The notes under the pieces were generated by a model that did no database searches, was not told the origin of the DNA, and worked only from the letters and a program-made list of their open reading frames with translations. 64,000 bases of DNA from Paraburkholderia sp. DHOC27. GTDB lineage: Bacteria > Pseudomonadota > Gammaproteobacteria > Burkholderiales > Burkholderiaceae. The stretch lies in contig NZ_QVQV01000001.1 of the NCBI RefSeq assembly GCF_003429005.1, positions 613,864 to 677,863 of the forward strand. The letters run 5' to 3'. Positions 57,650 to 64,000 of the stretch are shown in pieces (within the stretch, counting starts at the first letter, position 1; every line of letters begins with the position of its first letter). The position numbers were made by a program, and so were the translations under genes.

Positions 57650-58504
57650 CTAGATGGTGCCGCCCAGTCCACCCGCCAGCATGCGCAGCGTGTCCAGCGA
57701 ACGGGCATCCCGCACGCGCGAATGCAACGTGACGCGCGACTCGGACAACGGCGGCAAGCCCATGCGCGGCCCAACGTCGATCAGGCCGCGCGGCGCCACT
57801 CGCCGTGCCAGCGGCGATACCGCGAGCCCGGCCGCCGTCGCCGCACCCACGGCCGCGACGCCGCCGCCCACGAACGCCTCGCGCCACGCGATACCGGCCG
57901 TCTCCAGCGCGTGAATCGCGACGGCGCGCACGTTGCATGGCGGCGTGAGCAGCGCGAGCGGCAAGGGTTCACCGGCGCGCGGCTGCCAGTGTGGCGCGGC
58001 GAGCCAGCCGAGCGGCTCGGTGAACAGCACGGTGGCGTCGTCGCGTGGCGCATCGTCGGGCTCGAAGCGCACGATAACGGCATCGAGCCGCCGCTCGTCG
58101 AACTGCGCGAGCAACGCCGCTGACATTCCCAGGTGCAGTTCCAGCACCAGCCCCGGATCGTAGGAATTGAGCTTGGCCAGCAACTCCGCCAGATCCGGCC
58201 CGGCGACGTGCTCGCTCAAACCCAGGGCCAGGCGGCGCTGCTCGATGGCCAGCGAACCGAGCGCGCGCTCATGCGCGTTCAGCAGATCGCGTGCGGCGCC
58301 GAGGAACGCATTGCCATCCGCCGACAGCCGCACGACGCGCGGCGTGCGCTCCATCAATTGCTTACCCAGATGCGTTTCCAGCCGCTTCAGCTTCAGGCTG
58401 ACGGCGGATTGCGTGGTGTCGAGCGCATCGGCGGCGCGGGTGAAGCTGTGCAGATCGGCCACCAGAACGAAAGCGCGAACCGCATCGAGATCGAGGACTT
58501 TCAT
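57650..58504 (-). CDS. LysR-family regulator
   Basis: A 284-residue transcription factor from the ATG at 58504 (MKVLDLDAVRAFVLV). The winged HTH is clear (VADLHSFTRAADALDTTQSAVSLKLKRLETHLGKQLMERTPRVVRLS), followed by a periplasmic-binding-like effector domain with LELHLGMSAALLAQFDERRLDAVIV. It is divergent from the tautomerase gene with a 98-base gap holding dyads. That is the classical LysR layout in which it controls its neighbour. Confidence 0.93.
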   Translation of the reverse strand: MKVLDLDAVRAFVLVADLHSFTRAADALDTTQSAVSLKLKRLETHLGKQLMERTPRVVRLSADGNAFLGAARDLLNAHERALGSLAIEQRRLALGLSEHVAGPDLAELLAKLNSYDPGLVLELHLGMSAALLAQFDERRLDAVIVRFEPDDAPRDDATVLFTEPLGWLAAPHWQPRAGEPLPLALLTPPCNVRAVAIHALETAGIAWREAFVGGGVAAVGAATAAGLAVSPLARRVAPRGLIDVGPRMGLPPLSESRVTLHSRVRDARSLDTLRMLAGGLGGTI

Positions 58505-58556
58505 TTCCAATGAAAATAAATGAAATCAGTTTGAATGCCTGTTCATTATGATTGAA
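58499..58556. promoter_or_regulatory. Dyads in the LysR-tautomerase divergent promoter
   Basis: TTTCAT-N5-ATGAAA (58499-58515) overlaps the LysR start codon. TTCATTATGATTGAA (58542-58556), with TTCA/TGAA arms, contains a T-N11-A box as preferred by LysR proteins. Together they suit autorepression plus control of the tautomerase. Confidence 0.6.
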
Positions 58557-58602
58557 GCGGTCTACGCTGTGTACTCATTCTTCTCATTCAGGAGCGTTGA
58601 TC

Positions 58603-58986
58603 ATGCCGTTCACCCGTATCGAAGTGCGCGCCGGCAAACCGGCGGCTTACCGCAAAGCGCTGACGCAGGGCGTTTACCAGTCGCTGCGAGAAGTTTTCAA
58701 CGTGCCGGAAGACGATCTGTTCATGGTCGTCACCGAGCACGCTCCGGACAACTTTGTCTACAGCAAGAATTATCTGGATATCAAGCGTAGCGACGATCTC
58801 GTGATCATTCAGATCACCGCCAACAACACGCGCACGGTGGAACTCAAGCAGGCGCTGTACAAGCGGATCGCGGAACGTCTGGTGGAGAATCCAGGCGTGC
58901 GGCCCGAGGACGTATTCGTGAATGTCGTGGATGTGCCAAAGGAAAACTGGTCGTTCGGCAATGGCATTGCGCAGTATGCGGTTTGA
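58603..58986 (+). CDS. Tautomerase-superfamily protein
   Basis: A 127-residue enzyme of the 4-oxalocrotonate tautomerase/MIF superfamily. Processing of Met exposes Pro as the catalytic base (MPFTRIEVRAGKP), followed by a two-unit beta-alpha-beta pattern with VVTEHAPDNFVYSKNYL and VFVNVVDVPKENWSFGNG, a tautomerase_2-type ending. The ATG at 58603 is chosen because Pro must follow Met; upstream in-frame ATGs would bury it. It lies downstream of the divergent LysR gene. Substrate unknown. Confidence 0.88.
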   Translation: MPFTRIEVRAGKPAAYRKALTQGVYQSLREVFNVPEDDLFMVVTEHAPDNFVYSKNYLDIKRSDDLVIIQITANNTRTVELKQALYKRIAERLVENPGVRPEDVFVNVVDVPKENWSFGNGIAQYAV

Positions 58987-59141
58987 ATACTGATGGAATG
59001 ATGCAAGGCGCGCGTGAGCGGCGGTGCGCCCATTGCGATAGCAGCTTGCTGCCGCTTCGCGAACCATCCATGTACCATGAATAAGAGGCTTCGCGCCGAC
59101 GTTGGGCGCACGAGCCGCTTCCCTCACGTTTTGAGGAACTC

Positions 59142-60836
59142 ATGGTTTGTCACTTCGAACTCGTGTTGAGTCTGCCGCGGCCAGCGGCTCACGCGTGGAT
59201 GGTGCCGCGCAACGAAAACCCGCGCGCGTGGTCCGATGACGAACTCGGCGCGGCATTTGTCGAGGCGCTGAGCGGTGCGCCGCGAGCGGCACGTTGGGCG
59301 ACGGAGGATGTGTCGAGCGCTGATGCAGCCTGCGGCAGTAACACGACCATCACCCCCTGCCGCGATCAAAACCGCAACCTGGCCGCGGCCAGGCTGCGCG
59401 TCCAGCTTGAAACAGGACCGGATGGGCGTCGCGTTAGCGTGACGCGGCATTCGTGTTACTCACCGGCGTTGAGCGTGTGCGAAGTGTCATTTAGCGCACC
59501 GCTGCCCGAGTTTGAAGCACCATTAAGCGAGGCATTGGCTGCGGCGCCGCATACGCTTAAACCGACGCTCGACGCGGCAGGCGATCTCACTGCACTCGAT
59601 GCTCACGCGTACACGCGCGACTGCTGGCGGTGGCAGATGGATGATGCGGTGATGGTTAGTGTGTGGTTCGAGCGGGACGCCATTACTAAGGATGGCGAAG
59701 CATCGTTTCCGTTCGAGCTTCGACTTACGACTCCGTTTGAGGAGGATGCCGCGGACGTCGCACGGCTTGCGTTGTTCAAGGCGGCGAACGAGGTGGCGGC
59801 CATCGTCCCCGCGTTTCCTGTGCTGCACAGCGCACGCGAAGACATAAGCGAAGACGTGAGCCAGGAAGAACGCGATACCAGTCACAACAGTACGAGCCGC
59901 AGTACGAACCACAGCACGACCCTGCACGCCGCGCCCGAAACGCATCCTGCTCGCGCTGCGCCCATCGATCTGACCGATCTCTCGACACCGCAGGCCGCAT
60001 TGATCGCGATAGGCGGCAATCTCGCCGCGCATTGGTTTGGCAACGATGCGGGGGTACGCGATGCAATCAGCGTCGAGTTCGTGCATCAGTTTCGTGTCTC
60101 GCAGAGGCGCCTGAAGACGGCGCTGCGCATCTTCCCGCATTGGGCCGACGAGGCATGGAATACGCGCATCGCACCGGATCTGAAGTGGCTCGGCGGCATC
60201 CTCGGAGAGGCGCGAGACTGGGACGTGTTCGTCGATACGACGCTGCCCGCGCTCGCCGCCGCCGACAGTGACGCCACGCGCTGGAATGCCACCCGCGAGC
60301 GCGCCAACCTGAGTCGTCTCGCCGCACGTGAACGTGTGCAGGCGGCTGTGGCTTCGACACGCTACGCGCAACTCGCGTTGGCGTGGCTCGAATGGCTGAG
60401 CGCGTTGCCGTCACGTGAAGCGCCCGCCAAAGACAGAGAGCAGTCGCTGCACGCGTACGCGAAAAAGCGTGTGCGCAAGTACTACGAGCGTCTCATGAGC
60501 GCGCCGAAACTCACCACGCTCGATGACGAGGCGCGTCACAAGGAGCGCATTCACGCGAAGTATCTGCGTTACACGCTGGAGTTTTTCGAGTCGATCGCTT
60601 CGCGCAAGACGCGCAGTGAATGCATCAAGACGCTCTCCCGCTTACAGGGCGTGCTGGGCGACGGCAACGACGTGGCCGTGGCACTGCGCTATCTGGAAGC
60701 ATTGGACGTGGAGCCGTATCAGGCCGGCTTCGCACGCGGGTGGACCGAGGCGGCAAAGCGTTATACGGCGCAGGAGGCGGAGCACCTGCTGCGCGCCTTG
60801 CGCGAACCGAAAATCAGACGGGGAAAAGCGGAGTGA
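59142..60836 (+). CDS. CYTH-like/CHAD domain protein
   Basis: CHAD domains bind inorganic polyphosphate. Residues about 285-555 of this 564-residue protein form a CHAD domain: VEFVHQFRVSQRRLKTALRIFP, LGEARDWDVFVDT, and RHKERIHAKYLRYTLEFF followed by LGDGNDVAVALRYL, with paired basic helices. The N-terminal about 210 residues have a CYTH-like beta pattern (FELVLSL, LRVQLETGPDGRRVSV, FPFELRLTTP) but no ExExK metal motif, so triphosphatase activity is doubtful. A low-complexity Ser/Thr/His linker joins them. It ends three bases from the convergent PAP2 gene stop. Confidence 0.82.
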   Translation: MVCHFELVLSLPRPAAHAWMVPRNENPRAWSDDELGAAFVEALSGAPRAARWATEDVSSADAACGSNTTITPCRDQNRNLAAARLRVQLETGPDGRRVSVTRHSCYSPALSVCEVSFSAPLPEFEAPLSEALAAAPHTLKPTLDAAGDLTALDAHAYTRDCWRWQMDDAVMVSVWFERDAITKDGEASFPFELRLTTPFEEDAADVARLALFKAANEVAAIVPAFPVLHSAREDISEDVSQEERDTSHNSTSRSTNHSTTLHAAPETHPARAAPIDLTDLSTPQAALIAIGGNLAAHWFGNDAGVRDAISVEFVHQFRVSQRRLKTALRIFPHWADEAWNTRIAPDLKWLGGILGEARDWDVFVDTTLPALAAADSDATRWNATRERANLSRLAARERVQAAVASTRYAQLALAWLEWLSALPSREAPAKDREQSLHAYAKKRVRKYYERLMSAPKLTTLDDEARHKERIHAKYLRYTLEFFESIASRKTRSECIKTLSRLQGVLGDGNDVAVALRYLEALDVEPYQAGFARGWTEAAKRYTAQEAEHLLRALREPKIRRGKAE

Positions 60837-60839
60837 ATG

Positions 60840-61550
60840 TCAGACGCTGCGTCCGTCGGAAAGCCTCTGCGCCGACGCCGCACTCTGTCTTTGCGTCAGC
60901 GGCACCGTGCTGGGCGGGTCGTACTGACCAGCCTTCCAGCGTGCGCGCACGTACGGGCGTTCGTGGCCCGACACCTTGAGCGCGATATGTGTCACCCAGC
61001 GTTGCGTGGGCAGACGCACGCCGTGCAGTGCGACGGTCAATGTCAGCAGACTGACGACCACGGGCATGGCCGAGAGGCGGCCGGGCTCGGCGTCCCATGC
61101 CCAGCGCACGAACATCAGCGCCGTGACCGCGCCGACGATACACCCGGTGATGGCTTCCGACGGCGAATGCGCCTCGACGACAACCCGCGAAAGACCCACC
61201 GCGATGCCGATGGCGAGGCCGAGCGCCACGCCCGCCGCGCGAACCTTGGACCGCGCCGGCAGCAACATGAGGAACATGGCGACCGGATAGACCGCCGTGG
61301 AGAGCGCCGCGTGGCCGCTCAAACCCGTGAAATCGAGCTCGCGAACGCCGACGCCCCAACCGAGAAACGCCAGCTTCGTGACGGTGACGACACCGATTGC
61401 CATACCCAGCAGGACCAGCCAGCCCAACGAAATGCGCCATGAATAGCCGAGCGCCAGCCACAGCGCGATCGCAATGGCGAGCGGCAGCGTCACCCCCGCC
61501 CCGCCGAGGCTGGTGATGGCAAACCAAAGGTGATGGGGCAGTTCTGGCAT
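60840..61550 (-). CDS. PAP2-family phosphatase, membrane-bound
   Basis: A 236-residue inner-membrane acid-phosphatase-like protein (lipid phosphatase, UndPP phosphatase or similar). The superfamily motifs are TKLAFLGWGVGVR, GLSGHAALS with the catalytic His, and GLSRVVVEAHSPSEAITG, where the final acidic residue is Glu. It has about six hydrophobic helices. I chose the ATG at 61550 (MPELPHHLWF); an ATG six codons upstream is possible. The C-terminal 50 residues are polar and non-conserved. Confidence 0.85.
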   Translation of the reverse strand: MPELPHHLWFAITSLGGAGVTLPLAIAIALWLALGYSWRISLGWLVLLGMAIGVVTVTKLAFLGWGVGVRELDFTGLSGHAALSTAVYPVAMFLMLLPARSKVRAAGVALGLAIGIAVGLSRVVVEAHSPSEAITGCIVGAVTALMFVRWAWDAEPGRLSAMPVVVSLLTLTVALHGVRLPTQRWVTHIALKVSGHERPYVRARWKAGQYDPPSTVPLTQRQSAASAQRLSDGRSV

Positions 61551-61568
61551 GGCAAAAACGCGGCGCAC

Positions 61569-61997
61569 GCCGCGTAGAATCGGAACCCTGTTGAGATAAC
61601 AACGCGCCAGCTCTTCATTTGGCCGACATGGCAGCGGGACATTTCACGATGTCCGCTTCGGTATGACTGTCAGTATAGACGGGAGTGCCCGACGGGGCGT
61701 TCAACGCGCACTTTGACGGGGCCCGATCCGACCGGATGCAACCCCGCCGTCTGCACGCTGCCGGCAAGGTAGAGGCGGGCGACGGCCAGGCCATTGGCCC
61801 GCCGCCACGCGCCCAGCGGCGCGTCCACACGCCGCACGGGAGCGCAGCCGTGAGGTCGGTTTGTACCCATGTTCGTACCGACTGATGCGCCGTTGCGATG
61901 CTCAGCAATGCATGGGGAATGGTGTTATTGTGCAATGCACAACGATCTGTGATGTTTGCAGCGCGCCACCTGTCCCTTTTTGCGAGGTCATTATCCA
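61569..61997. other. Divergent gap between PAP2 and esterase genes
   Basis: 429 bases with no supportable gene; open frames here are high-GC artefacts. It should contain both promoters. The right half is AT-richer and holds a 15-base dyad (61928-61942). The left half shows nothing I recognise. Confidence 0.5.
61928..61942. promoter_or_regulatory. Perfect 7-1-7 dyad upstream of the esterase gene
   Basis: TTGTGCA-A-TGCACAA, perfect arms around a single central base, 55 bases before the esterase start. I have an untested impression that such TGCA-containing dyads resemble targets proposed for PHB regulators of the PhaR type. The neighbouring gene's family makes this plausible but unproven. Confidence 0.6.
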
Positions 61998-63191
61998 ATG
62001 GCAAAAAGTCTGACGAAAATCTGGTTGGGCGGCTTGAAACGCCTGATTGCCATCCAGAGCAAGCACGCCCGCGATTCGGTCAAGCGCACCGCCGCGCGTC
62101 CGGCTCGCCCGGCCGGCAAAGTAACGGCCAAGCTCAAGCCCGTCAAGGCGACCCCCAAGCTCCGCACCCCCGCCAAACGTGAAACGCCGCGTCCGGGTGC
62201 GCGCGAATCGCGCGTGCGTCCGCGTGCTGCGGCCTGGGCGAGCGGCGCGTGGACCCGTTCGTTTCACTCGGCGCCGGCCGCGCCGGGGCGGCTCGTCAAT
62301 CATCTGCAATACGGTCTGTATGTGCCGTCCGGACACACCGCCGGGCCGCTGCCGCTGGTCGTCATGCTGCATGGCTGCAAACAGTCCATCGAGGAATTCG
62401 CGGAAGGCACCCGCATGAATCTGCTCGCCGACCGCTACGGCTTCGCGGTGGTGTATCCCGAGCAGTCCAAGCATGTGCACGCGCATCGCTGCTGGCACTG
62501 GTATGACGCCAGCGAGACCGCCGGCGGCGCCGAGGCGCGCGCGGTCGTGTCGCTGGTCGATGCGCTGGTGGCCGAGCATGGTTTCGATGGCGAGCGCGTC
62601 TATGCGGCGGGGCTGTCGGCGGGGGCGGGGCTCGCCACGCTGCTGGCCACTCACTATCCCAACCGGTTCGCCGCCGTGGCCATGCATTCGGGACCGGCGT
62701 TCGGCGAGGCGCGCTCCGGCATCGTCGCGATGGATGTCATGCGCCGTGGGGCGCGTCAGGACCCCGTGGCGCTGATCGACGAGGCCGTCGATGTCGCCGC
62801 TTACCCCGGCATGCCCGCCATCATCATCCACGGTGACGCGGATCACGTTGTTGCGCCGGTCAACGCCGAGCAATTGACTACGGAGTTTTTGCGTCTGAAC
62901 CGCCTGCTCGACGCAGAAGGCGACCGTAGGGCGGGAGAAATGCGCGAGGAGCGCAAGGCGGGCGTGGTGACGCGTGATTACGTGCGCAGCGGACGGCGCG
63001 TGGTTCGCCTGTGCCACGTCCAGGCTCTCGGTCACGCCTGGAGCGGCGGCGACGATGCGATTCCGTTCCACTCGTCAAAAGGACCGGATGCCAGTGCGTT
63101 GATCTGGGAGTTTTTCAAGCATCAGCGCCGGGTGGCGAAGCCATTGGAAGCAGAGCAGGTCACGGCGCGGGCGGCTGCGGGCGGGCGTTGA
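61998..63191 (+). CDS. PHB-depolymerase-family esterase with basic N-terminal tail
   Basis: A 397-residue alpha/beta hydrolase of the poly(3-hydroxybutyrate) depolymerase/LpqC-type family. The core (about 100-385) has the oxyanion-hole LPLVVMLHGCKQS, the lipase box GLSAG with Ser207, the acidic residue in IHGDADHVV, and a final His in ALGHAWSGG. Residues about 20-80 are strongly basic (Lys/Arg/Ala/Pro), histone- or PhaF-tail-like, with no Sec signal. This suggests an intracellular enzyme bound to granules or nucleic acid. The ATG at 61998 is used. Confidence 0.87.
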   Translation: MAKSLTKIWLGGLKRLIAIQSKHARDSVKRTAARPARPAGKVTAKLKPVKATPKLRTPAKRETPRPGARESRVRPRAAAWASGAWTRSFHSAPAAPGRLVNHLQYGLYVPSGHTAGPLPLVVMLHGCKQSIEEFAEGTRMNLLADRYGFAVVYPEQSKHVHAHRCWHWYDASETAGGAEARAVVSLVDALVAEHGFDGERVYAAGLSAGAGLATLLATHYPNRFAAVAMHSGPAFGEARSGIVAMDVMRRGARQDPVALIDEAVDVAAYPGMPAIIIHGDADHVVAPVNAEQLTTEFLRLNRLLDAEGDRRAGEMREERKAGVVTRDYVRSGRRVVRLCHVQALGHAWSGGDDAIPFHSSKGPDASALIWEFFKHQRRVAKPLEAEQVTARAAAGGR

Positions 63192-63276
63192 TCGACCCGC
63201 AAGCCCGGCGCGGGGCCGAAATCCGGCCACAACGCGGTAAAAACGAGACATAGAGGAACGCTTCGGAAAAGATCGC

Positions 63277-63305
63277 TTGGCAACCCCTAGGGTTTTCCCT
63301 ATAAT
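63277..63305 (+). promoter_or_regulatory. Near-consensus sigma70 promoter of the DUF3563 gene
   Basis: TTGGCA (63277-63282), 17-base spacer, TATAAT (63300-63305), about 50 bases before the ATG. The spacer holds CTAGGGTT (63287-63294), inverted as AACCCTAG at 63327-63334, so a regulator could bridge the start site. Confidence 0.75.
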
Positions 63306-63353
63306 ACGGGTTATCCACTAGGCAGTAACCCTAGATCTTATGCGAGGTACATC

Positions 63354-63530
63354 ATGTTTCTCATTAGCCGCCTTTTCCTGTTCCTGACGAAGTCCGCTGA
63401 CCAAGTTGCCAAAGAGCGTAGCGACGCTTACCTGGCTGAAGCCACGGATCTGTACGACCTCGAATTCCGTATGCGCAAGCTCGATCGCGAAGCGGCCGTT
63501 CGTCAACCGTCGTGGATGACCCAGCACTAA
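63354..63530 (+). CDS. DUF3563 micro-protein
   Basis: A 58-residue protein starting MFLISRLFLFLTKSADQ, with hydrophobic N-terminal 12 residues. The conserved DUF3563 signature AYLAEATDLYDLEFRMRKLDRE follows, predicted helical and charged. Function unknown; the family is frequent in Burkholderiales. It is a single gene with an unusually strong promoter, which suggests abundant expression. It may be an amphipathic membrane-associated peptide. Confidence 0.88.
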   Translation: MFLISRLFLFLTKSADQVAKERSDAYLAEATDLYDLEFRMRKLDREAAVRQPSWMTQH

Positions 63531-63794
63531 GTTTTCGCGCTGGACGAATCGTCGGAAAGCCACGGTTCGTGTATGTGAGTACTTGCTAATGTTGTAAATG
63601 ACTCGCTTCGGCTCCGAGATTTAGCTCGCCGAGCGAGTGAGGCCATGACGAAGCCGTCGCGCCTCGACACGCTGTATGCATTCGAATGCACGCGCGTGAA
63701 TTGCATGACCGTGATTCGCATGAACGTGATTGATCGCACGTCGTGGTAGATTCACAAAGATGATCAGCATCATCCTGTCTCCTTTGGCCGATCA
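63531..63794. other. Gap between DUF3563 and photolyase genes
   Basis: 264 bases, no supportable gene. Contains a near-exact direct repeat GCATGACCGTGATT (63703-63716) / GCATGAACGTGATT (63718-63731). TCTCGGAGCCGAAGC-type short inversions near 63605 are weak. No clear terminator seen. Confidence 0.4.
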
Positions 63795-64000
63795 TTTGCC
63801 AAAGCGCGCCAGCGTCCGCTCTCGCGCTTCCGCGTGATCCACGATCGGCACCGGGTAGTCTTCACCCAGCGTCACGCCAAATTCAGCCAAGCGCTCAACG
63901 CCTGCCATCCACGGCGCGTGAATCCACTTGGGCGGCACCTTGTCCAGTTGCGGCAAGTAGCGCTTGATGAAGCGCCCCTCCGGGTCGAATTTCTCCGATT
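63795..64000 (-). CDS. Deoxyribodipyrimidine photolyase/cryptochrome, C-terminal fragment
   Basis: The last 67 complete codons before the stop at 63795-63797; the gene continues past the right edge. The visible part contains FDPEGRFIKRYLPQL, VPPKWIHAPW and the family ending YPVPIVDHAEARERTLARF. This is the FAD-binding C-terminal end of CPD photolyases, which repair UV dimers using light. The full activity and class cannot be judged from this piece. Confidence 0.88.

Noticed and set aside
61615..62004. 129-codon minus-strand frame upstream of the esterase gene
   Set aside because: It overlaps the esterase start, lacks any motif or SD, and has arginine/proline-heavy artefact composition.

Overview
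The window is high-GC, gene-dense DNA that reads as a Burkholderia/Paraburkholderia-type betaproteobacterial replicon. The clues are the gene order sdhCDAB-sdhE-gltA-leuCDB-asd-fimV-truA-trpF-trpB-methyltransferase-trpA-accD-folC-cvpA-purF-metZ, a DUF3563 micro-protein, and a large trehalose/alpha-glucan cluster. In members of this group that I know, this core block sits on the second chromosome. That placement is inference from remembered gene order and cannot be proved from the window.

Layout. (1) 1-2730, minus strand: the 2-methylcitrate (propionate) genes prpB and prpC (prpC runs off the left edge), preceded by an overlapping HpcH/HpaI-CitE-type lyase. (2) 2.8-10.4 kb: mdh diverges from a GntR/UTRA regulator with a perfect 20-bp palindrome between them, followed by sdhCDAB, sdhE and gltA, so much of the lower TCA cycle is together. 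(3) 10.8-30.9 kb, all plus strand: leucine biosynthesis, asd, a long FimV-like protein with pentapeptide repeats, truA, the trp genes with an orphan DNA methyltransferase between trpB and trpA, accD, folC, a SPOR protein, cvpA, purF, then metZ behind a candidate SAM-II riboswitch and intrinsic terminator. (4) 31-35 kb: AraC regulator, FKBP prolyl isomerase, a soluble histidine-kinase-like protein with a degraded ATP-binding domain, and a CorC/HlyC-type CBS membrane protein. (5) 35-53.6 kb, all minus strand: seven GH13/GH77 genes in the order glgE, treS-maltokinase fusion, glgB, glgX, treZ, malQ, treY. (6) 54-64 kb: mixed single genes, including DUF1345, a PPP-type phosphatase, a RES-Xre toxin-antitoxin pair, a LysR/tautomerase pair, a CHAD protein, a PAP2 phosphatase, a PHB-depolymerase-family esterase, DUF3563 and the 3' end of a photolyase gene.

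How the parts work together. The trehalose/glucan cluster encodes a closed cycle. TreS converts trehalose to maltose, the fused maltokinase makes maltose-1-phosphate, GlgE polymerises it, GlgB branches it, GlgX and MalQ trim and redistribute chains, and TreY plus TreZ release trehalose again. Overlapping stop/start codons couple glgE-treS-glgB and treZ-malQ-treY. GlgE carries an extra N-terminal amylase-like domain of about 460 residues that appears to lack the general acid/base.

Most worth following up: the SAM-II-like leader of metZ, the pseudo-amylase domain on GlgE, the methyltransferase inside the trp operon, the kinase-like protein lacking N and G1 boxes, and several clean dyads (4276, 56909, 58499, 61928). 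No IS element, CRISPR array, prophage, rRNA or tRNA was recognised.
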